Assembly: GCF_963678635.1 (NCBI RefSeq)
Contig: NC_087069.1
Location: forward strand, 40,943,883-41,007,882
Length of the DNA stretch: 64,000 bases
Reading direction: 5' to 3'
Source: Symsagittifera roscoffensis
Taxonomy: Eukaryota; Xenacoelomorpha; Acoela; Convolutidae
In this document: positions 21,501 to 33,023 of the stretch, one piece after another
Numbering within the stretch: the stretch's first letter is position 1
Layout: each line of letters begins with the position of its first letter
Notes under the pieces: model-generated
What the model saw: the letters and a program-made list of their open reading frames with translations, nothing else
Databases searched by the model: none
What the model was told of the DNA's origin: nothing
Program-made: the position numbers and the translations under genes

Positions 21501-23029
21501 CAAAATTTATGATTTTTCTTGTCTTTTTATTTATTTTTGTAGGATTTTCCTTTGACTTGTTATTTAATTTTTGATCACTCAATCTGAGTTCTTTCTTGTA
21601 GATAAAAATTATGTCATAAATCTGGCAATATATTTTTAAATCAAGTTTCTTCTCCAGTTGTTTAAGTCTCCAACTAAAATACTTTTGATAGAGACATTTT
21701 TCTAGCCAAAATACAGTTTTTTTCTGAGAACTTTTACAAATATCAGCAACAACAGCTTCTTTTTTGAAAACTTTTTTCAAAAATCTACATGTTTTTTGAA
21801 AAGTTTGCATTAACATATCCAACAAACTGTACTTATTTCTTGTTTTTTTTTGTCCAAGTAAAGTAAATTTTGAATGAAGAAAATAGTTGAACGAATTTTT
21901 TTAGTTTTCTTTTAAATTCTTGGAAAATCAACTGATATTTGCTTTACGTACTCAGTCAATTTTGCTGAATTTCTATAATTTGTCAGAATTTTTTTTTTAG
22001 AATCCAAGTTTTTAGCTCTAAATGAACACTTCAGTGCGGAAGAACAGTTTTGAACTAATAACCAACATAAAAAACATCACAAAAAAGTACTGAGCTTCAC
22101 AGTTCTCTTTAAACTTAAAATCAATCGAAAATTGGGACTGTTCTTTGAATTCATTCAAAGTGTAGTTGAGATAGGCAAGTTACTTCAAAACTTCATTTTC
22201 CTGCAAAAGTCGAGCTCCTGATCCATAGATGATTGTTTGTCGAATTTGGCTTCTTATATAGGTAGGATTCCAAACTTTTCAGCATCATGAATATCGGTAT
22301 TGCATGTTTCTGATTTCCTTTCGCCTCTTTTTCACCAAGACCGACTTGCTGAGGTTTTTCGAGCTGTTCCAAATCATTTTTCTTGAAGGATTGAAAGCAG
22401 GGTTCAAAATAAATTTTCAATTGTAGGTTTTTTGCGGTCAAGCAAATCTCCCAATTCTTGTTTAGTTTCTTGAAAATTTAATGTAAATGGGACTAGCATC
22501 TTTTCTGGAGTACATTTTTGAAAAGAAGAGCGAACTGATCAGATGAGCAGAAATCAGAGTAATGATTGTGAGGTTAAATGAAAGCGGAAGTTAACAGTAT
22601 GAGTCATCTTGATTCCCATAAATTGAAGTGGTACAGGAAATTTTGTTTTGTATGAAGTTTCTTATATATAAACTGCGTAGGCTGTACTTCTACATAAATC
22701 CACAGTTCTCTTCTTTAAAAGTCCTACTTTGTGACCTGCTGGCACCTGCTATGTGTCAAGCTCTCATCAGCTTTTACTCAGAATATAATTAAAAATCATT
22801 ATTTAAATCAGTATCTAACAAGTTTTACAAAAAAGAAACTTAATTGCCAAAGATCCTTGCGTGTCTATTCACAATTTTTAATTTCTAAGAGAGCAACAAC
22901 TTCCATTTAATTTTAATCGGAAACTCGCTCAATCTTTTTTTTTCAGAAACTAGATAAATATCAATACATTTAAGAAGAAATTGGTTATCTTTATACTTTT
23001 TTTGACTCACAAACTTTACGCAACAAATG
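18527..23029. other. AT-rich region without a recognised gene
   Basis: Long A/T runs and only short open stretches on both strands; the longest, a 109-codon minus-strand stretch at 21496-21825, is Lys-rich and low in complexity. Nothing matches a family I know. It may contain remains of the non-polymerase genes of the Polinton that begins near 25900, but no capsid, ATPase, protease or integrase motif could be seen. Confidence 0.55.
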
Positions 23030-23870
23030 CTACATCGAGCGAAGAAGTCTTTAATCAGCTTGCGCTTGCAGTAAAACAACTTGAATTGGACAGGAACATA
23101 AAAAACGTCAGAAAGTGCAAGAAAACGACTCGTTCGGAAAAACTTCAAAAGACATTATCTCAGTTCTAATCAAAAAAATTCATCTACTCAAACTCTAGCC
23201 TCAGCATTCTTAAAGAAAAATCTTAAAGTACAAAACTCAAATTATAGACCTAATTTGTTGAAAAAAAAATAAATTGTTTTTCTGATGATCTTGTTTCTAT
23301 ACATAGTGATTATGTAAGCTTTGCGATGAAGTTGTAAGCTAATTTTATATTTTGTTTTAGTAGTTTGCACTGTTAAATTTTGATACAGAAGAGTTTGATT
23401 TATGAAATTTCAATTCAAAATGAGGAGAAAATGCATTATAAAAATAGATAGGAGAATTATTTAATCAGCCTACCCCAGCAGTTTGACACAGCTTGAAATC
23501 GAAAGGAACAGAAAAACCATCAAGAAATTGCAAGAAAACGACTCGTTCGGAGAAACTTCATGAGACATTATCTCAGTTCTGATAAAAAAATTTCAACAAC
23601 TCAACCTCTAGTCTCAGCATTCCTAAAGAAAAATCGTGAAGTAAAAAAATCGAATCACGAGCATGATTTGTTGAACATAATTGATTGTTTTATTAGTGGT
23701 CACACTTCTGTACATAGTGATTATGTGTTTATGTAAGCTGTGAGATGAAATAGTAAACTGATTTCAAATGTTCTTTTGGTAGTTGCACTTTCAAATCTTT
23801 ATAAGAAAAAAATTAATTAGAAAATTTCAATTCAAAATTAGAAGAAAATGCATAATACAAAGAAATAAGA
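23030..23870 (+). repeat. Tandem duplication of about 425 bp
   Basis: About 23030-23455 and 23456-23870 match along their length: GCAAGAAAACGACTCGTTCGG, GACATTATCTCAGTTCT, CATAGTGATTATGT and AATTTCAATTCAAAAT each occur twice, about 420 bp apart. Both copies carry traces of the same reading pattern (a QENDSFG..TS..DIISVLIKK-like segment), so the ancestor may have been protein-coding. A weaker, partial third relative may lie near 24930-25030. Confidence 0.75.
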
Positions 23871-25916
23871 ATTTTTTTTGAGTAAGAACAAACAAAAGAA
23901 TTCCTATCTGAGATCAAACTTGAATTATTTATCGGGTTCATTGCCACTCTATTCCTCATGTGTCACACCATGTTTTCTTCTCAACCGACATAAATCAGCT
24001 TTCTGAATCAAATTAAATTATTCTCGTATATTCTATCTTGAATTGTTTCAATTTCTCGTCAATTATGCAGGTAAATTCTAAAGGGACTAAAACTCTTCTT
24101 CAGAATTCTGTCGAAGATGTCAAAATCAATCATCTCTTCGAAAATGTCGTTTTTATTAAAATTTCACTTGTAAGCAAATTAAAATTGTTTCCGTATGCCA
24201 GACCCGCAACTTTACAAAAAAAATTTCGTCTGAATCATATGAAAAACCGTATTTTTTTCTCCGTAATTTTGGTGTCTTATACATAGCTAAGTCCCTTCTT
24301 ATTTCTCATATTTTTTTGCTCTCGAGTTTTCTTCATTCCGAAAGGTTTAGGATATTTTTAGATAACGATATTATTTTAAATTTTAGAATCTTGATAGATT
24401 TGGTACCCCTTTGAAACTGAGTGCAGTAAGTTGTTCGTTCCATTATGATTGGCCTTACATTTTTGCGAGATATCCGTTTTTCTGTTCAAGTTAATGGTTC
24501 AGTTGGAATGAACTGGACTGTAAAAAAAACTTTCGTATGAAATGAAACGTATAAAAGCTTTTTAAAAAAAGCTTGTAGAATAAGATTAGGTTTGAACCGA
24601 AACTATTTTTATAAAAAAATTCTTGAAAAAAGAATTACCTTGGAATTTGCGGCGGATTTCTGATTGGATGAGTTTTTATTTAACTTTTCTAATATTTAGG
24701 AGAAACTAGAAGTTAATGGGTAAGGACGTTCCATAAAACTTCAGAATCTAAAGTGTAGATTCTAGAAGTTAATGAGTAATTTATTCACTCTCTCAAGTTG
24801 AATTTTTCTACAATTTTCACTGTTATATCGATTTTCTTGGTTCATATTTTGATTATTTTACAAAGAGGTTGTCAAAAAAAATTTCAAAAACTGCATCCAA
24901 TCTCTGTTCATAAGCTTAAATCTACACAGACGCTCGAATTTGCTTTTCTGGAAAAGATTCGAGAAGTTCAAAACTCACAGTATGAGTTTGATTTGTGAAA
25001 ATTGTTGATTGTTACCTTGATGGCTATGGTTCTGTCAATAGGAGCGTGTCAAATTTTTTATTTATTATAATTGGCGTGTTTGTTAATAAAATTTTATCAA
25101 ATTTAGTTGTGTTTTAATTTAAACGATTTTTATCAAATAATTTCTTTTAAGTTTTCAACACGTGTGCAAAAAATGTCTCAGACGTTTTGCAAGATGAAAA
25201 TTCTGTTTTAACTTTTTTTCAACAAGAGTAAGAATCTACATCTATTTCATCAAAAACGAAATCGCACGGATTTTTTACCCTTTTTTTCTTGTATGGTAAC
25301 TCGAAGAAATTAAGTTTTTTACTACTTGACATTTTTCAATGAATGAATATATTTTATCAAAGTTATGTCTAGAAACTCTTCCGAGTTGAGATCAGTTGAC
25401 AGTTTTCCTGGAAATCACTACAATTTCTGTCATGTAAGAAAGTTTTTGTGATGATATCATTAATGTCAATACTTTAAAAAAAATTTTGCTAGCGGTGACT
25501 CCACCTTTAATTTAAAATTTTGTCATTTTAATAAAAGGAATTTTGCGTAGGTGTTGACGTCATTTAAATAGAAGACAGGACCTCATGACCATGAAAGTGT
25601 AACTGAATTGAGTGGGCAATGACGTCCTTGTTAGTATAAATTGCCTTTTTTATTGGATTAAACTGTCATGTTTTGTTGCCAATCAGAAATAGTCAGTTGA
25701 ATTTTACTTCAAAAATTGCAATTCGTTATTTCGTGAAAGGAAAAAAGTAAGTAAAAATTTCTTCATTTTTTGAATTGGTCCTTTAGTTTATATAATTTTG
25801 GGCAGCTCGACCCCACAAAAACTGCTGCTCGACCCCTCAAAAACTGTACTAGGTGAGTTCTTTCTTGTCCTGATTTTAAGTATTTTACTTACAATCAGCA
25901 CAAAAAAAGGCTAAAA
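23871..25916. other. AT-rich region upstream of the Polinton polymerase
   Basis: No gene is recognised. Small features are a perfect hairpin GAATCTA-AAGTG-TAGATTC near 24744-24762, a TTGACGTCA palindrome near 25554, and a doubled CTGCTCGACCCC/CTCGACCCCAC segment near 25806-25835. The last one lies shortly before the first recognisable polymerase codons. Confidence 0.5.
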
Positions 25917-27657
25917 TGCAACCTCCATCAAAATTGAAACAGTAAACGATTTGTTTTTTGCGGGAGCAAAAATTCCTGACGTACTACTCTCATTAACAAC
26001 ATCGGAGAAAAAAACATGAAGCACCGGAGACCGAGTGATACTCTGGCTGACCTGAACAAAATAGTAGAGGAAGAAGAGGAGGCTGATGAAAAATTGAAAG
26101 AAAAACAGAGTGCTTACCAACAATTCCCAGTGGATACGGAGATGAAAATGGGGGACAAAAATTATTTAACTTCCAAATGTCTAAGTTAGACACTAAAATC
26201 ATCAACGAAAAACTTAAAGAAGTCTTCAGCAAGCTCGGTTCTGCCGCAAAACTCAATATTTCTCGGGGTTTATTCTTTGAAATCTTGAGACCTGTGAGTT
26301 TGGATTTTTCTACGCTCATGAAAACAAAAATTTGAACTAAAAAAATCCCATTTGCTGAATCCTAAAGCAGAAAGTAGAAATGTTTGGTACTGTTGAACAA
26401 TGCACCCAGGAACTTCAAAACACAAAGTGGAGATTCAAAGTGATTAATTACACACAAAGTTTGCTGCTTTGCTCAAAAACACCCGAATTGTTGCCCAGAC
26501 TTTGTCTTATCCGATCATTTACTACGAGATACGCAAGTGAACTAATCTGTATCCAACAAAGACAAGGAACCATACAAAGATAAATTTTGTCTTCTCTGCA
26601 CATAGTCCATGTACATGAACGAACGAAAAATATCTTTGATTAAAAACTTTCATGGCAGAAACTATTCAAGTATCAAAATGAGTACGAAGACGAATGTATT
26701 GAAGACTGGAAAGACGCAGATATGTCTACACAATTTTTGCGATTTCAGCAAAACCAACTGATTGATTTTAAACAACATCTTGAGAGCTATGTATATACTT
26801 TGCCTCTTTTTGTATTTAATAGTGGTACTTAATATTTGAATCGATCATTTCATACCTAGTACCTTGTTTGATTCGAGAAAAAAATAAGAAACATCAGTCA
26901 TCAAAATTAACGAACATCTTTGTATCCTTCAAGTTTGCCGATATTCAATTTTTCCACATAATGAAAATTCTGGATGAAGCAAAAACTCTTGACTCCTTTC
27001 TCAAAGCCTATACAGCTTGCGAAAGGAAATGATTTTTGCCATTTGAGTGGTTTGATAACTCAGACAAACTTGATTTTCCCAAAATGCCATCAGTAAGCTT
27101 AGAAACAACACGCCTCTAGACAAAGACCTTCTTGATTATGAGAAACCAAAAAAGAGTGGATTGACGATCAAAAACCACTTAAAAAGATTCAAATGAAGAA
27201 CCACTTAAAAAGTTTCTGTACCTCTATATGGATTGGATACTTACAAAAAATTACAAGATACTTGGCAGAAAAACAGAACAATTGTGTGCAAAGATTTTTT
27301 GCTGAAGTACAGCGAGAAGGATGATGTTCTAACCCTCGAATTATTGCATAATTTTTTCAGTTTTATCATAAGAAGATTATGTTTAAAATTGGATGTACAC
27401 TTTCAAAGCTAATAAGCATGTGTCTACACAAATCTACAGTTCTTTTAGTTTATGTGTGAACAAAACGAGAAGACATGACAATTCTGTTTATCCAAAAAGC
27501 TGTAGTTGATAAAGCAATCATCAAAAAATCATCAAGTATGTATAAATTGATCGTTGCAATTGGTGCAAGTCAGCTTTTTCTTTTCTCAATATGTCAAGAT
27601 TTGCGAGCATGATTGTTAACGAGACGTGAGTTTGACACTGATTTGCAGAAGTTAAAA
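25917..27657 (+). pseudogene. Fossil Polinton/Maverick DNA polymerase B, N-terminal half
   Basis: Plus-strand translation gives a chain of segments that match Maverick/Polinton protein-primed DNA polymerases in order: HRRPSDTLADLNK and an acidic run followed by QFPVDTEMKMGDK (26010-26150), DTKIINEKLKEVFSKLGSAAKLN (26190-26265), CTQELQNTKWRFKVI (26395-26440), YEYEDECIEDWKDADMSTQFLR (26670-26740), LDSFLKAY and WFDNSDKL (26990-27080), and IVAIGASQLF (27550-27590). The last is the start of the polymerase palm (DxxSLYP-like region). The family replicates the element from protein-primed ends. The gene is heavily decayed and is split at 27658 by the inserted palindrome. It resumes at 56110. Confidence 0.85.
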
Positions 27658-27662
27658 GCTAG
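27658..27662 (+). repeat. Candidate target-site duplication GCTAG (left)
   Basis: GCTAG immediately outside the left inverted-repeat end is repeated at 56105-56109 immediately outside the right end. The outermost few bases of the two inverted repeats are ragged, so a shorter duplication (TAG) cannot be excluded. Confidence 0.5.
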
Positions 27663-27873
27663 AGTAGTATGCATATAATGCATTAGGATCAGGGTGGGTT
27701 GTTATACATGGATGACCATTAGGTATAGACCATAATGGTCAGTATATTTTATCTGACCACCAATGGTCACCATGAAATAATCCAAATTGTCACCACATTT
27801 TAATTTATAACTAATAGTCTTCATGTAAAGTTTCGATATATTATTGAGTCTTCCCACTGAACGTGTTTGGTTT

Positions 27874-28759
27874 TGTGCCATTCTGCCAGATAGGCACAGC
27901 GCAACCTTCCGGCGACACGAAAAAAAACGAATAAATGCCCTATTAACGAAAAAGTATTGCGAAGGAGGGTAGGAATATTCTAGAATTTTTATTTTCAAAA
28001 TTTCGATCGAAGAGTGAATATTTCTCAGAAATACAAAAAAAAGACGGCCATTTTGACGAAAAAGGACGAAAAAACAGAACAACGACAAATTTTGTGGAAA
28101 ACGGTTGCACAAGAGACGGAAAACACGAAGCCCCTTATCGTGGCAACAACACACGATAAGACTCTTAGCAGTGGATATTAGTGGAGAAGGAAGCTTCAGT
28201 GGGGAAGGAATATTCCACGGAACCCTCCCGTGCCACAAATTGGGAGAGATAACAGCGTTATCTCAGAAAGATTACGGGAGCGGAGGCTTCGTCCCCCAGA
28301 GACTGTTTTATGTGAAGGGACTATATAAAAATGACTTTGCATCTACTTGGATGTCGTAGAAGTTTGAATTAACACCGGTATAATTTGATATTTTAGAATA
28401 TGAGTAGCTAGAAAGAGGAAAGGGTCAATCCATCTCCAATGGATTTAATATAGAACTGTCACACAAAAACATATTAAATTAGGTTGTTCGAGCCGTGTTT
28501 TTAATAGCAATCACGTAGTCTGAGGATCCGAGACTCAGCTATGTGATTGTGTTCGCATGTAAACGAAAGCTGATCAAAAGTCGTTTGACTGATGGCCTAA
28601 AAATAGTAACTTTTTACTTAGCCCTAAACAGACCAGAAAAACAACTGACAAGGTCGAGACGGTGAAAACGAGTAAGATTAAGGTAACTGACGCCTGCCAG
28701 TCGTTAATAGGTACTTTTTTAACGCTCCGTCGCTGTGTAGTATTTGGGCGAATGTTACA
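27874..28759 (+). repeat. 5' LTR of the giant element
   Basis: It matches 51362-52249 over its whole length with about 20 substitutions and a few one-base length changes. It begins TGTGCCATTCTGCC and ends GGGCGAATGTTACA. It contains a TATA box, a CACGTAGTCTGAGGATCC-containing stretch, and an 84-codon open stretch (28105-28359) that also exists in the other LTR. That open stretch is probably accidental. A target-site duplication is not clear because the junction falls in a T-run. Confidence 0.95.
28320..28330 (+). promoter_or_regulatory. TATA box of the 5' LTR
   Basis: CTATATAAAA at 28321-28330 lies about 440 bp into the LTR, and the same sequence occurs in the 3' LTR at about 51810-51819. 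It is the only clear TATA box in the LTR, and the transcription start is expected some 25-35 bp downstream. Confidence 0.6.
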
Positions 28760-28771
28760 TAGACGTTTTTA

Positions 28772-28789
28772 TGGCGCTCCTGGGTGGGC
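28772..28789 (+). other. Candidate primer-binding site
   Basis: TGGCGCTCCTGGGTGGGC begins with the TGG expected of a site complementary to a tRNA 3' CCA end, 12 bases after the LTR. I could not match it confidently to a particular tRNA, so the call rests on position and the TGG start. Confidence 0.35.
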
Positions 28790-28838
28790 CTGTCAAAGGC
28801 ATAAGACCATCATGATCAGCATGCGTTTCAGCGACGAA

Positions 28839-30863
28839 CCCTCCGCTCCGGGCGTATGCCCGAGTTAGAGGCCTTAATGACCTTTATTGTACTAGGGGGA
28901 AGGTGCGTACCCTCCGCCTGGTACTATTTAGCTTTTTAACTTAGTTAACACCGAAAATTCCGGGGGCCGGAGGGTTAGGTGGGAAGTCATGAGCCCGCTT
29001 ATCCCAAGGTACCGGGACCAAAAACAATTAAAGAGAAAGCGTAAAACCAAACAAAAATAGTGTATAACCAAGAAAAAGCCAAAAAATTAATTTATTTGAA
29101 AACAAAAAATACCAAAAACAGTAAGAAACATAAAGTGACAGTTTATATGTTATTTTTGGACAAGATGTGATCTGACCTTCCTATTTTTTGTTGTTTCAGA
29201 TTGATCTATATCATTTCTGATAGAAAGATTGTGTGTTTTGGTGAAGGGTTGGATACCCTCCTTTGAGTGTAATTTGAGTATTTAAGCACGTTAATGGTGA
29301 TTTTGCCGGTGACCGGAGGGTAGAGCGGCAAGCTGACCGACGTGTTCCACACTCAACAAGGACATCAGGGACAACATTCACAACGACTGTTGGGTATCGT
29401 TGAAACAATTTTAGTATCGTTTGGGTACTATTTCATTAAAACTTAAGTGGTGGGGGGCACGATTGGCGCGGTCCGATTGTACCCTCCATCGATTACAAAT
29501 TTCCGAGTTAAGGGTCTTAATTCGGGTATTTTGGTGCAAAAGAGGGTATAGTACTATTCATTAACGACTACTAATAGGTTATTATCCTAATTATATATTA
29601 CTTATCTCCTAATTGGACCCAAGAAACACCCAAATTTCGTCGAAAATTATCGATTTTTGACAAACTATAGACCCACAAATTTTTGAATATCCGAGCTTTT
29701 CCGAACAGCAAAAAGCTTTTACATAGGGAGTAGCTACGTAGTTCGATCCCCCTAACTAAAGAAACCGCGTGAGAGAAGACTCAGTAGAAGTTGGAAAAAA
29801 CCAAAATTTTCGATCAAAATTTCGATAATTTTCTGAATTTTGTCAACCTGTTTTGGGGATTGAGTTTTTGAGTTTTTAGAGTTAGAGCATTAAATTTTTT
29901 TGTGTTAGGAGCGGGCTAGCATAACGTGCTCGGCTACCAGAAAAATTCTCGAGTAACCCTCCGACTAGCTCCGTAGATAGAGCTAACGACTTAAGGATTG
30001 GAAAAGGAAGGAATCGGAGGGTCCAAATTTGATAGTTATTGGCCAAATTTTTGACTCCATACCAATTTTGATCCGGTTTTTTGCACTATTCCAGTGCCGT
30101 ACAGGGCTACTACGCTCGTTTCAATTTTTTTTAGGCACTTTCAATAGGAATTGCGGAAAAAGTTTCTCAGAACCTATATAGGTGGTGAAAAAAGGCCGTT
30201 TGGGCAAACACGTTTTTGACAATTTCTCAAAGACTAGCCGACCGATCGGGATAACTTTGGTACCATAAGTCGACGTTTTGGACCAATTTTCCAGACCGCA
30301 ACCGTTTTTGGGTTGATAATCTCGGAAAAGAAAAATTTTTTAGAATTTGTTGGTTCGGAGGGTCCAAATTACAGGTAACCCTCCGAGCGGCAGAAAATTT
30401 TATCAAAACACCTTTTTATCATACTGGGAAGGTTGACGGTGTCAGCCAACCTAGTTTTAAGTCAGGTGGACCGCTTTTGGAGACTTTATCGCGGTAACAT
30501 AACCTTTTTTTTCTTGATTTTTGGGGAACCCTCCGAAGTAACCCTCCGGAGTCAGCTAAACCCCTTAACAACCCTCCTTAGTGGAAAATTTCCACGAGAT
30601 CATCCAAAGAAGATAAAACAGCCCCCCATAGAGAATTTAGCTTGTTTTGACGCTTCCTGAAGTTAATTGAAGGCCCTTCTAGGTGAGGTTCAGAAATTTG
30701 AAAATTTTGGAGGTACCCTCCGAAGTAACCCTCCGGAGCATATTAATTATCTTATTGACCCTCCTTAGTAAGTTTAAGGGGGACCCTCCGAAGTAACTTG
30801 GGTGATTAAGGTACCCTCCGAAGTAACCCCCCGAGGTAGGCTAATTGTCTTAACAACCCTCCG
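28839..30863 (+). repeat. CCCTCCG / CGGAGGG motif cluster in the leader
   Basis: CCCTCCG occurs at about 28839, 28910, 29957, 30379, 30529, 30542, 30716, 30729, 30784, 30814 and 30857. The complement CGGAGGG occurs at about 28968, 29314, 30015 and 30356, and CCCTCC(T/A) variants near 29256, 29482 and 30572. In the last 350 bp the motif is extended to CCCTCCGAAGTAAC (30529, 30716, 30784, 30814, 30857), often followed by a second CCCTCCGGAG. Both orientations are present, so intramolecular pairing is possible. Confidence 0.85.
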
Positions 30864-31182
30864 AAGTAACCAACCGGAGTGACTTAAACATCTTAGCAAC
30901 CATCATTGTTAGAAACTTGAGGAAACCTTCTGTGGCAATTTGGGAGACGGGAAATATCAATTTAATAAAGATCATATTAGGACATTAGGCGAGCTTATTA
31001 GGATCATAAGAGCCCATTTTGACCCGGAAATTCGTGATCAACTTTGGATTCTAGATCGGGTGTATCAGAAGTACCCGAACAAAATTTTTTTTTTGATTGT
31101 GATTCTGGTTGTGTGGTTGCCTTGAGCTACTTAATAGGAAAGTTCGGGCAATCCGGGAACAAATAAAGGAAGACCTCGGTGA

Positions 31183-31399
31183 GTGTATTAAGCAAATACA
31201 CACTCACTTGAGAAGAAAAGTTGTTCCCTACTCTCGTGCACTTGGATCAGTCCGGGTGTGGGGGAGCTTTTTCTTAGACTATAGAAATGGGTGTATTAGG
31301 CAAATACACGCCCACTTGAGAATACTGTGTCCTGGGCTTTGTTCTTTCGGATCGTTCCGATTGAGGGGAGTCTTTTTCTTTAAGACTAAGTATTATTGA
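31183..31399 (+). repeat. Tandem hairpin-bearing repeats before Gag
   Basis: Two consecutive diverged repeats of about 108 bp begin at 31183 and 31291. Each starts with a perfect small hairpin, GTGTATT-(AAGCA/AGGCA)-AATACAC, followed by (A/G)C(T/C)CACTTGAGAA. Each ends with a GGG(G)AG(C/T)(C/T)TTTTTCTT stretch. The duplication of a hairpin shortly before Gag resembles the paired stem-loops of retroelement packaging signals. This is inference from structure and position. Confidence 0.75.
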
Positions 31400-31749
31400 T
31401 CTGTTTCTGAATCATCACTGCTTTTTATCAAAGATTGTTTGATTTTAACAAAACAGTGACTTGATAAATTGTGTGGCGATAAATTGATACTGACGAAAGG
31501 TCGCTGTCACCTGTAGGATATTCTTATCTGGTTATCCATTGTGTTTTGTGTGTTGATTATATCTTGTGAAAATTTTGTGATACTGTTATACTATACAACA
31601 GGAGTGAGTTAGCATTATATCAATACTGAGCAGGCCCTGTGTGTGTAACTCTAGCTGAGTCACTAAGATTGTCATTGAGAAACCTAAGAGACATTCTTGA
31701 TACTTACGAGCTCGAAGAGGCAGCGTTAAGTAATTTAACTTGAACTTGT

Positions 31750-32895
31750 TTGCGGTACGTGTGCATCGCCATTAAATCATACGAATATTGTTTTTTGTCA
31801 CAAAGCATGCAGCGCAGGGACTCGTTAGGATCGACTACTAAGGTTCCCAGGCTGAGCAAGGGCAGCACGCGAAAATTTAAAACTAGGCGTAGCCAGTCCT
31901 CGTTTAGCAGCGCCTCCGACGTGTTTGCCGAAACCGAATCGACTAAAGGTCAACCTGATCTTTCAGTGAGCGAAATGAAATTAAGCAGCGAGAAAAACCT
32001 CAATGGCGATCAAAGGCGGAGCGCCGAAGCCGGAACCGCGAGCGAAACGCTTGTGGACCCCTTTGACGAAGGAGAACGGACGCTTATTCGACCCGACTTT
32101 GAGCCAAGCGAGGACCTCGAGCGGGAGGAAGTCGAGAGGACGGAGGAGACCTCGGAGCGTTCCGAAGTCGAGCCGCGAGAGGAAGTGTTATTCAAGGGAA
32201 TGTCCAAATCGGAGACCAAGAGTCATAGGTGGAGGAGAGAAAATTCACATTCAACTAATACCCACTCACCCCTGGCCAAGCAGAGCAACAACGCGATGAT
32301 GTCGAGTATAAGCCCGAGTGAAGAACAACCGGGTTCGAAGGCCAAGAAGAGTTGGAAGTCTTTGTACGATGAGCGCATGGCGTCACTACGAACTGAAGGT
32401 TTATCTTCCAGTTATGACTACCCGGAGATAACCCATCCGGATGTGAACTTCACACCGTGCCCAAGGAACGACTTGAGCAGGAAGGCGTCGTCCGCCTCGC
32501 CGACCAGGCCCATGTCAGATGGGATAACGATGGGAGCGTCATCAACGTTCGACAGATTGATGACGTCGATGAGCAAGCAAAAAGGCGGTGCGTCATCAAG
32601 CACCAGGCTGCAGCCGCAGTTAACCTCATCTTCTTTGCGACTAACCCCGTCATTTGGGGCCACTGGCGACATAAGTGACATGTTCGCTGGCGTAATGAAT
32701 GGTCTGGATGAACTGAGACGGGACATGACTAAGAGAATAGATCAGGTTGACGAGAGAGCTCACCAGGGTCGAGAGAATCTGAGAGATGAACTAACGCACG
32801 CGAAGTCGCAGGCGAGGGTTGATCAGCAACACCGATCAATGCCTGGCGGAGAGCCTGGCACAGGCAAACAAGGAGTCACAGGAAAGAGAGGCTAG
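31750..32895 (+). CDS. Gag N-terminal region (giant element)
   Basis: This 381-residue open stretch is rich in Ser, Glu, Arg and Lys. It begins in a 31750-region reading stretch, and an internal Met at 31807 (MQRRDSLGS) is also a plausible start. There is no zinc finger and no recognised domain. Low-complexity acidic stretches (EREEVERTEETSERSEVEPREE, about residues 120-145) alternate with Ser-rich ones, and the end (MTKRIDQVDERAHQGRENL) is predicted helical or coiled coil. Its place upstream of the capsid-like and zinc-knuckle stretch marks it as the matrix-like start of Gag. Fossil; confidence refers to its being part of Gag. Confidence 0.7.
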   Translation: MRYVCIAIKSYEYCFLSQSMQRRDSLGSTTKVPRLSKGSTRKFKTRRSQSSFSSASDVFAETESTKGQPDLSVSEMKLSSEKNLNGDQRRSAEAGTASETLVDPFDEGERTLIRPDFEPSEDLEREEVERTEETSERSEVEPREEVLFKGMSKSETKSHRWRRENSHSTNTHSPLAKQSNNAMMSSISPSEEQPGSKAKKSWKSLYDERMASLRTEGLSSSYDYPEITHPDVNFTPCPRNDLSRKASSASPTRPMSDGITMGASSTFDRLMTSMSKQKGGASSSTRLQPQLTSSSLRLTPSFGATGDISDMFAGVMNGLDELRRDMTKRIDQVDERAHQGRENLRDELTHAKSQARVDQQHRSMPGGEPGTGKQGVTGKRG

Positions 32896-33023
32896 GATGA
32901 CGAGAGAGATCGAGCGATTGTTGAACGATCATGATAGTACCTACGCCCACACAATGACTAGCCTGGAGAAAAGGTTAGATGCCAAGTCTGACTTAATGAT
33001 GCGGAAGCTTGACGCGATCCTGA

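Larger units (their letters stand above)
28790..31749 (+). other. 3-kb leader of the giant element
   Basis: This is an unusually long stretch between the 5' LTR and the first Gag open stretch. It has only short open stretches (30433-30660, 30940-31125, 31109-31399) that look accidental. It carries at least 17 copies of CCCTCCG or its complement CGGAGGG, and near its end a tandem pair of about 108-bp repeats with hairpins. Such leaders in LTR elements hold dimerisation, packaging and translation-control signals; which of these apply here is unknown. Confidence 0.7.

Noticed and set aside
27702-28238. 178-residue minus-strand open stretch
   Set aside because: It spans the boundary between the palindrome arm and the 5' LTR; a partial copy exists in the 3' LTR only because the LTR is repeated. 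No protein features.
28105-28359. 84-residue open stretch in the LTR, also at 51594-51848
   Set aside because: It is present twice only because both LTRs are the same sequence. It overlaps the TATA box region and resembles no known LTR-encoded protein. It is not impossible, but unsupported.
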